Shown here one piece after another: positions 27,214 through 35,760 of a stretch of 64,000 bases of DNA. Under the pieces are notes generated by a model. The model did no database searches. It worked only from the letters and a program-made list of their open reading frames with translations, and was not told the DNA's origin. How positions within the stretch are numbered: the first letter of the stretch is position 1; the number at the start of each line of letters is the position of its first letter. This DNA is from Candidatus Izimoplasma sp. ZiA1. Lineage in GTDB: Bacteria > Bacillota_I > Bacilli_A > Izemoplasmatales > Izemoplasmataceae. The stretch covers positions 62,001 to 126,000 of the forward strand of contig NQYJ01000004.1 in the NCBI GenBank assembly GCA_002285055.1, given 5' to 3'. A program made the position numbers and the translations under genes.

Positions 27214-27722
27214 TGAATAAGATACTTATCTTAGGCTCTAGTGGTACTGGAAAAACCACACTTGCTAGAACCTTAAGTAAAAAACTTAAAATAACTGCCC
27301 TGCATTTAGATTCAGTATACTGGGAGAAAAATTGGCGCAATATTGGAAAAGATGAATTTGATAAAAAAATGAAATCATTTCTAAAGAACAATCAAAGTTG
27401 GGTAATCGATGGTAATTACTTAAACAATAGCCATTTTAAATACCGTTTAGACTTAGCGGATACAATAATTTACTTAGATTATGGTGTTAGTGTTGCTTTA
27501 AAAGGTATCTTTCAAAGAGCTAGTAAATATAGACATCAAGTAAGAAGTGATATGGCTAGTGGATGTGTTGAGGGAATTGATCAAGATTTCTTAAAATACG
27601 TTGCTAAGTTCAGTGATAAAGGTAAAATGATTAAAGCAATAATCAAAAAATATGAAAACAAAAAGAGAGTACTAATATTTAACTCACGAAAAGAATTAAG
27701 TGAGTTTATAAATACTCTATAG
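27213..27722 (+). CDS. P-loop kinase-like protein (FlaR/topology-modulation type)
   Basis: A 169-residue adenylate-kinase-like P-loop protein with Walker A GSSGTGKTTLA (about 8-18), LHLDSVYWEKNWR, and WVIDGNY. This layout is typical of the group annotated as FlaR or DNA topology modulation proteins, whose real substrate is not known. Its start codon overlaps the preceding stop (TAATG). It ends 10 nt ahead of obg, with which it may be co-transcribed. Confidence 0.75.
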   Translation: MNKILILGSSGTGKTTLARTLSKKLKITALHLDSVYWEKNWRNIGKDEFDKKMKSFLKNNQSWVIDGNYLNNSHFKYRLDLADTIIYLDYGVSVALKGIFQRASKYRHQVRSDMASGCVEGIDQDFLKYVAKFSDKGKMIKAIIKKYENKKRVLIFNSRKELSEFINTL

Positions 27723-27732
27723 GAGTGATACA

Positions 27733-29016
27733 ATGTTCGTAGATTTAGTAAAAATTAAAATCATGAGTGGAACAGGTGGAGATGGAATGGTAGCATTCCG
27801 TCGTGAAAAATTTGTACCAATGGGAGGACCTGCTGGCGGAGACGGTGGTAAAGGTGCTAGTGTTATATTTGAAGGTGATGAAGGATTATCAACACTTATC
27901 GATTTAAAATACAACAAAATAATCCAAGGTGAACCAGGTGGTAATGGTCGCCCAAAAAGAATGGATGGAAAAAACGGAGATGATTTAATTGTCCGTGTAC
28001 CAGTTGGAACAACTATTTATAATGATGAAACAAATAAAGTAATCGGAGATATCACAGCTCACCATCAACAAGTTACAATTGTTAAAGGTGGACGTGGTGG
28101 ACGTGGGAATTATTCATTTAAATCATCAAGAAATACAGCTCCTGAAATCAGTGAAAAAGGTGAACCAGGTGTTGCTGTCAATGTTCGTGTTGAATTAAAA
28201 GTTCTTGCAGATGTTGGTTTAGTAGGATTACCGAGTGTTGGTAAAAGTACAATCATTAGTATTGTCTCAAACTCTAGACCAAAAATCGCATCTTACCATT
28301 TTACAACGCTTAATCCAAATTTAGGTGTAGTAAAAGTTGATGAAAATCGTTCGTTTGTAATGGCGGATTTACCAGGACTAATCGAAGGTGCAAGTTTAGG
28401 ACAAGGTTTAGGATTACAGTTCTTAAGACATATTGAAAGAACAAGAGTTGTTCTTCATGTTGTTGATATTAGTGGTAGTGAAGGTCGTGACCCATACGAA
28501 GACTACTTAGTAATAAACAACGAATTAGAGACGTATAAAATGAATCTTCTTAGTCGACCACAAATAGTTATAGCTAATAAAATGGATTTACCAGGTGCAA
28601 AAGAGAATTTAAAAATCTTTAAAGAAAAAATTGGTGAAGACATCTTAGTTATTCCAATTAGTGGAGCAACTAAAGAGAATATTAACGAATTAGTATATAA
28701 AACTGCTGATTTACTAGATAATACAAACTTCTTTGATCTATATGATGATGAGGAATTTGAAGAAATCATTGAATACACACATGAAAAAGAGGAAGAAATG
28801 TTCAATATCATCCTTGGTGATGACGGTGTATATGATGTTAAAGGATCAAGACTTAAAAAAATCTTTGAAATGACTGATTTTACTAAAGATCAATCAGTTA
28901 AAAGATTTAGTAGACAACTAAGAAGTCTTGGGATTGATCAAGCGCTTCGTGATAAAGGCGTACAAAACGGTGATACTGTTAGAATATTCATGTTTGAATT
29001 TGAATTCGTAGACTAA
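27733..29016 (+). CDS. obg: Obg/CgtA GTPase
   Basis: A 427-residue GTPase with the three Obg parts. The glycine-rich Obg fold (1-158) has GGPAGGDGGKGA. The G domain has P-loop GLPSVGKST (165-173) and DLPGLIEGA. An OCT-type C-terminal domain covers about 350-427. It acts in large-subunit maturation and stress signalling. AGGAGTG is the ribosome site. The rplU-rpmA-obg order of Gram-positives is kept, with the three-gene GNAT unit inserted. Confidence 0.98.
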   Translation: MFVDLVKIKIMSGTGGDGMVAFRREKFVPMGGPAGGDGGKGASVIFEGDEGLSTLIDLKYNKIIQGEPGGNGRPKRMDGKNGDDLIVRVPVGTTIYNDETNKVIGDITAHHQQVTIVKGGRGGRGNYSFKSSRNTAPEISEKGEPGVAVNVRVELKVLADVGLVGLPSVGKSTIISIVSNSRPKIASYHFTTLNPNLGVVKVDENRSFVMADLPGLIEGASLGQGLGLQFLRHIERTRVVLHVVDISGSEGRDPYEDYLVINNELETYKMNLLSRPQIVIANKMDLPGAKENLKIFKEKIGEDILVIPISGATKENINELVYKTADLLDNTNFFDLYDDEEFEEIIEYTHEKEEEMFNIILGDDGVYDVKGSRLKKIFEMTDFTKDQSVKRFSRQLRSLGIDQALRDKGVQNGDTVRIFMFEFEFVD

Positions 29017-29034
29017 GTCTACGAATTTTTATTT
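29003..29034 (+). terminator. Terminator after obg with the stop codon as loop
   Basis: A perfect 11-bp stem, AATTCGTAGAC (29003-29013) with GTCTACGAATT (29017-29027), has TAA (the obg stop) as its three-base loop, then a T-run. Confidence 0.93.
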
Positions 29035-29083
29035 ATCATAAAATAAGTATAAATATGTTATAATAACTTTGGAGAGTGATATG

Positions 29084-29641
29084 ATGTATAGCTATATAAA
29101 AGGAAAAATTGAAATCGTTGAACCAAATAAAATCACAATTGAAGCTAATGATATTGGATATGAAATAATTACCCCTAATCCATACACGTTTAGTAAAGGA
29201 CAAACAATAACAATCTATGTTTATCAGAACGTTAAAGAGGACTCAATTTTACTTTATGGTTTTAAAACAATAGATGAGAAAAAATTGTTTATTAAATTAT
29301 TGAGTGTTAAAGGAATCGGACCAAAAAGTGCACTTGCAATACTTGCTAGTGGTAGCGTAAATGACGTTATTGAGGCAATTGAAACAAGTAATGCGCCTTA
29401 CTTAAATAAATTCCCTGGAATTGGCCCTAAAGCAAGTCAGCAAATCATTCTTGATTTGAAAGGTAAAATTGAGTTTGACAGCTTAGTTATTACCGTAAAC
29501 TCAAATATTAAAGAAGTTGAAGAAGCTTTAAAAAGTTTAGGTTATAAAAATAAAGAAATAACAAAAATAATACCTAAGTTAGATAGCTCTAAATCAACAA
29601 GTGAACTAATTAAAGATGCATTAAAGCTCGTTTTAAAATAA
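29084..29641 (+). CDS. ruvA: Holliday-junction branch migration protein RuvA
   Basis: A 185-residue RuvA. The OB domain opens MYSYIKGKIEIV, two helix-hairpin-helix motifs follow (VKGIGPKSALAIL and FPGIGPKASQQIIL), and the C-terminal domain III that contacts RuvB is present (EEALKSLGYKNKEI). The adjacent ATG at 29081 could also serve; the TTG at 29069 is not supported because GGAGAG lies after it. A TATAAT at 29060-29065 is upstream. ruvB does not follow, although it usually does. Confidence 0.93.
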   Translation: MYSYIKGKIEIVEPNKITIEANDIGYEIITPNPYTFSKGQTITIYVYQNVKEDSILLYGFKTIDEKKLFIKLLSVKGIGPKSALAILASGSVNDVIEAIETSNAPYLNKFPGIGPKASQQIILDLKGKIEFDSLVITVNSNIKEVEEALKSLGYKNKEITKIIPKLDSSKSTSELIKDALKLVLK

Positions 29642-29643
29642 AA

Positions 29644-29676
29644 TTAGATGACAAGCATTGATTGTCATCTTTTTAG
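29644..29676 (+). terminator. Terminator after ruvA
   Basis: AGATGACAA (29646-29654) pairs with TTGTCATCT (29662-29670), followed by T. Confidence 0.88.
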
Positions 29677-29734
29677 AACATTTAGTTTGTATAACAAGTA
29701 ATATTTGGTTATAATAATGATGGAGAGTGATGAT

Positions 29735-30469
29735 ATGAAACAATTAATTATCATTGGTATTTTAAGTTTAGTAACAATTTTAGTCTTATTAATGATTCCA
29801 TACGAGCAACCTACTGAAGGTTTTATTGATTTTGATGTCTCGTTATTAAATGATCTTGATTATAGTAGTGAATCTTTATATTATAATATTTCATATGAAG
29901 AAGTTGATTATGATATTGTTAATGAAAATAGTGATATTATCTTAGTTGTTGAGGTAACTAAAGATGGTAGCGAGAAATTTTGCAAATGGAAAACGGCTAC
30001 GTTTAGTGTTCTAGATACTTTAAAAGGTACTTGGGACAATGATATGAATAGTATTAGTTATCCTGTAGAATATTATAACGAAACTACAAGAAAGCTAGAA
30101 GATTATGAGGAAATTAGTGATGGAATCTATATCTTATTTCTAAAAGAGTTAAATGATGAGTACAGTGTTGCATATAATTTTAACGGTTTTGTTAATTTAA
30201 CTGATAATTATGCATACAACATCGATGTTGAGGCCAAATCATTATTAAATTACTATATTAATGGAAATGGCGTAGATAAAACCCAAATGATAGATACCCT
30301 AATTATCAATAATACTCACATATATGATTTTGAGTATATTAATAAAGTGTTTAGTACCAAAGCATTGATTGATATAATATTACCTCATTATTATGATATA
30401 GCAACTGATACAACATATCTTAAGTTTAATGGGAATGTCCTTTCGTTTAGCGGAGAATTAAGTAATTAA
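29735..30469 (+). CDS. Unknown membrane-anchored extracytoplasmic protein
   Basis: A 244-residue protein with one N-terminal hydrophobic segment (LIIIGILSLVTILVLLMI, about 4-21) and a soluble acidic domain, so it is probably anchored and exposed outside. GGAGAG supports the ATG at 29735 over an upstream frame start. The stretch TATFSVLDTLKG followed by GIYILFLK recalls small beta-rich secreted domains in Gram-positives, but I cannot name a family. It has its own terminator and stands alone between ruvA and ansA. Confidence 0.6.
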   Translation: MKQLIIIGILSLVTILVLLMIPYEQPTEGFIDFDVSLLNDLDYSSESLYYNISYEEVDYDIVNENSDIILVVEVTKDGSEKFCKWKTATFSVLDTLKGTWDNDMNSISYPVEYYNETTRKLEDYEEISDGIYILFLKELNDEYSVAYNFNGFVNLTDNYAYNIDVEAKSLLNYYINGNGVDKTQMIDTLIINNTHIYDFEYINKVFSTKALIDIILPHYYDIATDTTYLKFNGNVLSFSGELSN

Positions 30470-30500
30470 AAATGGAGAACGTCATGTTCTCCATTTTTTT
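30468..30500. terminator. Bidirectional terminator
   Basis: AATGGAGAAC (30471-30480) and GTTCTCCATT (30486-30495) are flanked by A- and T-runs. It serves the gene at 29735 on plus and ansA on minus. Confidence 0.88.
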
Positions 30501-31476
30501 ATATCTTAAATAGTTTTTTTATTTCATTATGGTTTAGGTTGTTGCTAATTGCTAGCATTAATAAGATTCTTGCTTTTTGTCCGTTTAATGATCCTCCAAG
30601 AATACAACCGTGATTTGTAAGATCTTTCCCACCACCTGGGTAAGCATATGTATCTAATACACGTCCTGCGAAACATCTTGATACTAAAACGATGTGAATA
30701 CCTGCTTTAACAGCTTTGTCAATCGATGTAATTAAGTTTGGTGGTACATTACCACGACCTAAAGCTTCTAAAACAATTCCTTTTGCGCCAGTATTAATCA
30801 AATGTTCAAGGTAATCATTACTGATACCTGCGTATATCTTAACTAAATGTGTTTGATTGTTAATTTTATTATCTAAACTAAACTTCTTAAAATGTGATAC
30901 ATTACGATAATAGATAACTTCATCCTGATCTATAATCCCAAGCGGCCCAAATTCGATACTTTTAAAGGTATCTAAGCTTAGTGTATGAGTTTTAGTCACT
31001 TCATAACTAGAATTGATAGTATCATTCATAACAACTAATACACCACGACCAATCGATTCATCACTTAAACACACTTTAACACTTGAAACAAGATTTGTTA
31101 AACCATCATATCCTAGTTCACTAGCATTTTTCATTGAACCAGTAAGAACTATTGGTTTATTTGATTTAACTGTTGAGTTTAAATAAAACGCAGTTTCTTC
31201 TAAAACATCAGTTCCATGAACTACTGTAACACCTTTAATATCATCTTTACTAAGATAATCTTCAACGATATCAGCAAGTTCACGCATATTGTTTGGAGTT
31301 ATAAATGGACTAGGCATACTAGAGTACTCATGAGCAATCAAATTATTGAAGTCACCAAGACCAGATAATGTATTTATTAAATCATCAGAAGTTAATGTAG
31401 GAATGGCCCCACCAGAACTTTGATCAACTTTCATAGCGATTGTTCCACCTGTAAATATTAGCACAACTTTATTCAC
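30499..31476 (-). CDS. ansA: Type I L-asparaginase
   Basis: A 325-residue asparaginase with the nucleophile loop FTGGTIAM (T12) and the second catalytic block VVHGTDVLEET. There is no signal peptide, which fits the cytoplasmic type. It hydrolyses asparagine to aspartate and ammonia. The start is GTG at 31476, five nt after GAGGTGA; the GTG at 31485 is part of that ribosome site. Aspartate is the substrate of NadB encoded upstream on the same strand, though 610 bp and a terminator separate them. Confidence 0.93.
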   Translation of the reverse strand: MNKVVLIFTGGTIAMKVDQSSGGAIPTLTSDDLINTLSGLGDFNNLIAHEYSSMPSPFITPNNMRELADIVEDYLSKDDIKGVTVVHGTDVLEETAFYLNSTVKSNKPIVLTGSMKNASELGYDGLTNLVSSVKVCLSDESIGRGVLVVMNDTINSSYEVTKTHTLSLDTFKSIEFGPLGIIDQDEVIYYRNVSHFKKFSLDNKINNQTHLVKIYAGISNDYLEHLINTGAKGIVLEALGRGNVPPNLITSIDKAVKAGIHIVLVSRCFAGRVLDTYAYPGGGKDLTNHGCILGGSLNGQKARILLMLAISNNLNHNEIKKLFKI

Positions 31477-32054
31477 TAAAATCACCTCGCTAATATAATA
31501 ACATAATAAGCGCTTTCATTCATCAAAAAAATGTAAAAAAGTAGAGGATATAATAAGGTATAAAAACGACCAGTAAATACTTAATCTTTCTTTCATAATT
31601 TTAGGAGTAAAATAGGTAGTAAATGTAGAGGATAAAAACAACATTTATAGTTAGGGTTTAATTTACATTTTTATGTTTAAAGAAGAGAGGGTGAGAGAAG
31701 TGTTAAATACATTTTCCACAATATCCACATAGTTGTATTATACCCCTTAGTTAAGCTATATTGTATTGGTTAACATAATATATATTATAGGAAGTAAAAC
31801 GAAATTGCTCAAAAGTACCTTTATATGTATTAACAACACTAAAAAGAAGGTCTTTGTATTGTTTTATTGATGCCTTCTCTTAAAAATCGGTTGGTTAACA
31901 TATTCAAAAATCATTAATGACTATATTTAATTTACAACAAAAACACACCTAGGAAATGCCTACCCTTTTTTTCTCTATAATCGTTTTATTTCTTAAATAT
32001 GTATGTATTTAAGTCCAGTATTCGAAAATTGCTTAGAGGGCAAATTTTGCGCAT
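31477..32054. other. Gene-free region between the nad cluster and ansA
   Basis: I find no credible coding frame here. It contains a 12-bp direct repeat TTGGTTAACATA at 31766-31777 and 31891-31902, two GTAGAGGATA-type repeats (31541-31550 and 31625-31634), and two DnaA-box-like 9-mers side by side (TTTTCCACA and ATATCCACA, 31722-31739). There is also a hairpin, AGAAGG with CCTTCT, about 31845-31878. On minus, GGGGTATAAT near 31741 looks like a -10 element, so a long ansA leader or a small RNA is possible. Confidence 0.5.
31505..31518 (-). promoter_or_regulatory. Possible cre-like site upstream of ansA
   Basis: On minus the sequence TGAAAGCGCTTATT matches 12 of 14 positions of the CcpA operator pattern TGWAANCGNTNWCA. 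It lies about 30 nt upstream of the GTG start. No CcpA gene is in the window. Confidence 0.35.
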
Positions 32055-32081
32055 AATAAAAGCACTGATATATTCAGTGCC
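32055..32081 (-). terminator. Terminator of the nad/PHP unit
   Basis: Read on minus, GCACTGA and TCAGTGC (32074-32080 and 32062-32068) form a stem followed by a TTTTATT tail. Confidence 0.85.
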
Positions 32082-32087
32082 AATTAG

Positions 32088-32882
32088 TTATTTTATCTTT
32101 AAATAATCGATTCTTTTTATGCCTTGTTTTTCAAGTGCTTCTACTGCTTCTAATAAATACTCATCACATAGAAGCTCAGGAACATGACAATCACTACTAA
32201 TTATTACTTCTAAGTCGTATTCCTTTACTATTTCAAAGAATTCTTCTCGTGGATAAGGTCTTTTAAGACCCTTAGTAGTCATTACTTTTCTTCTTCTAAA
32301 GCCATTTGCGTTATATTCTACTGGTATTTTAGCCTTTTTAGCTGCTTTACATATCTGGTGGGCCACTGCTATTGCTGTTTCATCCCATTCTTGATAACCA
32401 CACATGTATAAATCAGGATGTGCTAGTAATGTGAAATATTTCGTTTCTAAGGCTTTTTCAATCATTCTACCATATTCTATGATTTCTTTCTTTGAAACTA
32501 GCGCAAAACTCGAAATAGGGGCGCTAAACCCTATATTAAAGGATATATAGTGTTGTCCTAAGACTAAATATTCAACTTTTTTTAGTAGTTCTTTGTAGTA
32601 TTCAGCGTTATCTTCAATAAATTCTACTTCAAGACCTTTATAAATTTTGATTTTATCGTGATACTTAAGGATATTATCATCAATATCTTTACTGTATATA
32701 GCAAATTCTTCAGGTTTCATGCGTACACCATAGTCATTTATAAGATAACTATAGGCATGATCACTCATTCCTAACTCTTTAAAACCGCATCGTATTGCTT
32801 CTTTAACGTAATCTTCTGTCGTACCTTCTGCATGGCGACATAATTCATGATGTGTATGGTAATTAGCAAGAAACTTAGTCAA
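32088..32882 (-). CDS. PHP-domain phosphatase (histidinol-phosphatase-like)
   Basis: A 264-residue PHP-family metal-dependent phosphoesterase. Its N terminus reads NYHTHHELCRHAEGT, the metal-binding HxH block, with GMSDHAYS next and SSDCHVPE near the end. The start is TTG at 32882 inside the nadB end (8-nt overlap); no later ATG would keep the metal site. The family is often called HisK/HisJ histidinol-phosphatase, but there is no his operon here. It occupies the place where nadC would be expected after nadA-nadB, so a link to NAD or its intermediates is conceivable but unproven. Confidence 0.8.
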   Translation of the reverse strand: MTKFLANYHTHHELCRHAEGTTEDYVKEAIRCGFKELGMSDHAYSYLINDYGVRMKPEEFAIYSKDIDDNILKYHDKIKIYKGLEVEFIEDNAEYYKELLKKVEYLVLGQHYISFNIGFSAPISSFALVSKKEIIEYGRMIEKALETKYFTLLAHPDLYMCGYQEWDETAIAVAHQICKAAKKAKIPVEYNANGFRRRKVMTTKGLKRPYPREEFFEIVKEYDLEVIISSDCHVPELLCDEYLLEAVEALEKQGIKRIDYLKIK

Positions 32883-34374
32883 TTCTAAAGTGGCATCCTA
32901 AGCTTAATGTACGATTTAATGCAGAGTTTATAATATTTAGAGCAGTTTGGACCATATTTAATGCTTCAAAGTATGGTTTTGAGAGATTTTTTGACTTGTT
33001 TAGGTTTTCTTCCATCTCTAAAACTTGTTTTAGAGCGTGGTTTAAACCTTCTTTTGTTCTTACGATTCCTACATATTCATCCATTATTGCCCCTAATTTC
33101 TTTTTAAGAGGCTTATAATTGTAGTTATAACCTTTAAATTCGATAGCTTTGCCTTCAAATTTGCGTTTTAAGGCGTCTTTAGCGTTTATGTGTTGAGCAA
33201 TCCTATTACCAAAGACAACACATTCTAATAATGAATTAGAGGCTAATCTATTTGCACCGTGAACACCACTACTTGCACATTCACCATTTGCATATAGGTC
33301 TTTTACGTTGGTAAGACCGTCTAAATCAGCTTTTATACCACCAACATTAAAATGTTGGGTTGGTGATACTGGGAATAAATCCACACCAAGTGTATAACCT
33401 TCTTTTAAAAGATGCTTATATATCGTTGGGAAGCGGTTTTTAAGGAATTCCTCACCAAGATGTCTTGTATCTAAATAAACGTGATCCGTCCAAGTATCGT
33501 ACATTTCACGGTAAATTGCTTGTGATACTTTGTCTCTTGGGGCAAGTTCTAGGGATTCATGGTATTTTTCCATGAATCTTTCACCCTCAGAGTTAAGTAA
33601 ATACGCACCTTCACCACGTAATGCTTCAGTTATTAGGAATTTTTGACGTTTTTTTGTATCTTCATTATGAAAAGCTGTTGGATGAAACTGGACAAACTCC
33701 ATTTTTTCAACTAAAACGTCTTTTCTTAATGCCATTCCTACTCCATCAGCAGTTGCTAAAAGAGAATTTGTTGTTGACCCGTAAATACTACCAATTCCAC
33801 CAGTTGCTAAAACTGTGTTTTCAGCAATAAAATCAACTAAATTATCCATTTTATCAAGAGTTTTTACACCAAAACACTCTTTTTCATCAACAATTAGGTC
33901 AAGAGCCATCATATTTTCGTGGATATGAATGTTTTTTCGGGAAAAACACTCATTTCTTAGTGCACTCATGATGTCTTTTCCTGTTGCATCCCCACCACTA
34001 TGAAGGATTCTTCTTGTTGAATGGCCCCCTTCTTTTGTTAAAAGGATGTTTCCATCAACATCTTTATCAAAATTTACGTTGTATTCGATTAATTTCTTAA
34101 TATTTTTACTAGCTTCACTAACGAGAACTCTAACTGCCTCTTCATTATTTAAAAAACTACCTGCTTTTAGAGTGTCAATTACATGCATTTCTAGATTTTC
34201 TTTAGTTATTTCAAGTTCTCCAGCAATTCCGCCTTGAGCAAGACGTGAATTAGTTTCAATTAGTTCTTCTTTTACGATAATATCGACTCTTTTGTCTTTA
34301 TTTATGTTTAAAGCGGTGAATAGCCCAGCTAATCCACCACCAATAATAACAGTATTTGTGTGTATTTTCTTCAT
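32875..34374 (-). CDS. nadB: L-aspartate oxidase
   Basis: A 499-residue flavoprotein with the FAD-binding TVIIGGGLAGL near the N terminus, RLAQGGIAGE, the substrate-site segment QFHPTAFHN, and LNSEGERFM. It ends close to the family's usual C terminus. It oxidises aspartate to iminoaspartate, with fumarate or oxygen as acceptor, for NadA to use. AGGTGA before the ATG at 34374 decides the start; the codon at 34383 lies in the ribosome site. nadA is immediately upstream (9 nt) and the PHP gene overlaps downstream. Confidence 0.96.
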   Translation of the reverse strand: MKKIHTNTVIIGGGLAGLFTALNINKDKRVDIIVKEELIETNSRLAQGGIAGELEITKENLEMHVIDTLKAGSFLNNEEAVRVLVSEASKNIKKLIEYNVNFDKDVDGNILLTKEGGHSTRRILHSGGDATGKDIMSALRNECFSRKNIHIHENMMALDLIVDEKECFGVKTLDKMDNLVDFIAENTVLATGGIGSIYGSTTNSLLATADGVGMALRKDVLVEKMEFVQFHPTAFHNEDTKKRQKFLITEALRGEGAYLLNSEGERFMEKYHESLELAPRDKVSQAIYREMYDTWTDHVYLDTRHLGEEFLKNRFPTIYKHLLKEGYTLGVDLFPVSPTQHFNVGGIKADLDGLTNVKDLYANGECASSGVHGANRLASNSLLECVVFGNRIAQHINAKDALKRKFEGKAIEFKGYNYNYKPLKKKLGAIMDEYVGIVRTKEGLNHALKQVLEMEENLNKSKNLSKPYFEALNMVQTALNIINSALNRTLSLGCHFRID

Positions 34375-34383
34375 TTTAATCAC

Positions 34384-35292
34384 CTAGCTTAGTTTCATCA
34401 TAGTATCAAGAGCGATAAATGCTTTAGTTCTGATATCTTCTTCAACATTTACTTCAAATTGATCTTCTTTAAGTGCTAAATATACATCTTCTAATGTTGT
34501 AAGTTTCATATCATAACATCTTAAGTCAGGAGTTAGGATGTGAAATATCTTGTTTGGACATGCTTTTTTCATTTGATGAAGGATTCCTTCTTCAGTTCCG
34601 ACAATAAATTCGTTTAAATCACTGTTTATAACGTGATTTAGCAAACCTTTTGTGCTTCCTGCAAAGTCTGCAGCCTTAACAACGTCAAGCGGTGCCTCAG
34701 GATGAACAATAAAACTAGCATTTTTATGTAAAGATTTCATTTCATTAACTATTTTTAAGTTTAGATTGTTGTGGATACAGCAAAAACCAGGCCATACTTC
34801 CATATCTAAATCATATTTGTCTTTTAAATATGTTCCTAAATTTTTATCAGGCACATACATCAGGGGTTTATCTTGATAATGCTTAATAACCTTCTCTGCA
34901 TTAGAACTTGTTACACAAACATCGCTTAAAGCCTTAACTTTAGCTGTTGAATTAACATAACAAACAATAACGCGCTCGGGATTCTCGCGTTTATATTTTT
35001 TTAGCTTTGCATATGTTACCATATCAGCCATTGGGCAACCTGCTTCTTTAACTGGTAACAACACTTTTTTCATTGGTGATAAGATTTTTGCAGTTTCCGC
35101 CATAAAGTGGACACCAGCAAAAACAATAACATCTTTATCTGTTTCACTTGCAATTTGGCTTAAATAAAGACTATCGCCAGTATAATCAGCAACATCTTGG
35201 ATGTCTCCATCTTGATAATAATGAGCTAAGATTACTGCGTTTTTTTCCTTTTTAAGTCGATTAATTTCATTAATCATGGTAATTTTATCCAT
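34384..35292 (-). CDS. nadA: Quinolinate synthase A
   Basis: A 302-residue NadA with the three cluster cysteines in place: one in EAGCPMAD, one in WPGFCCIHNN and one in DLRCYD. They hold an oxygen-sensitive 4Fe-4S cluster. It condenses iminoaspartate with dihydroxyacetone phosphate to quinolinate. GAGGTGA precedes the ATG at 35292. nadB follows directly. The next step, NadC, is not encoded in this window. Confidence 0.97.
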   Translation of the reverse strand: MDKITMINEINRLKKEKNAVILAHYYQDGDIQDVADYTGDSLYLSQIASETDKDVIVFAGVHFMAETAKILSPMKKVLLPVKEAGCPMADMVTYAKLKKYKRENPERVIVCYVNSTAKVKALSDVCVTSSNAEKVIKHYQDKPLMYVPDKNLGTYLKDKYDLDMEVWPGFCCIHNNLNLKIVNEMKSLHKNASFIVHPEAPLDVVKAADFAGSTKGLLNHVINSDLNEFIVGTEEGILHQMKKACPNKIFHILTPDLRCYDMKLTTLEDVYLALKEDQFEVNVEEDIRTKAFIALDTMMKLS

Positions 35293-35760
35293 ATTAATCA
35301 CCTCGCATTTGTAATTTTAACACCTTTTTATGCTATTTTCAATTATAATAGTTAGTTTTATACATAGTGAAATCGTTTTAATAAAGCTCTTTGATTAAGT
35401 TTATTAAAAATAAAGAAAACAGACAATAAATTGTTTGTTTTAAAGAGCTCTAATTGTGTAAATTGTTAAGAATATTGAAGTGATAAACGATAAAATTATC
35501 AATACACAATTTAGTTGATTAGTTTTTGGCTTAATTACACTTGGTATAAATCTAAATATACACTTTATCATAGATCATTTAAAAAAGTAATAATGTTAAG
35601 TAAAGAATTAAGACATTAATTGATTCCTAGATTAAGAATTTTGATTCGTTTTCATCAAAAACAACTTCAATAACTGAGTGATTACTAAATAAATAATCAT
35701 TTTCTCATTAGTTGGTAATTCTTATGATAAATTATGTTAAAATTATTACAGGTGATAAAA
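35293..35760. other. Divergent intergenic region between nadA and rarA
   Basis: No coding frame is credible. Toward nadA (minus) there is a TATAAT, seen as ATTATA on plus at about 35343-35348. At 35385-35449 lies a nested inverted repeat: outer arms AGCTCTTT and AAAGAGCT, inner hairpin AAAACAGACAA with TTGTTTGTTTT. Toward rarA a TTAAAAT-type -10 lies near 35735. The rest is A+T-rich and I see nothing more in it. Confidence 0.5.
35385..35449. repeat. Nested inverted repeat upstream of nadA
   Basis: The outer arms are AGCTCTTT (35385-35392) and AAAGAGCT (35442-35449); the inner arms are an 11-bp hairpin within about 35417-35443 with one G-T pair. It may be an operator, an RNA structure or an unannotated terminator. 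Confidence 0.5.

Noticed and set aside
31722-31739. Two adjacent DnaA-box-like 9-mers as a replication origin
   Set aside because: Each has a mismatch to TTATNCACA, there are only two, and neither dnaA nor dnaN is nearby. Two matches are expected by chance in such A+T-rich DNA.
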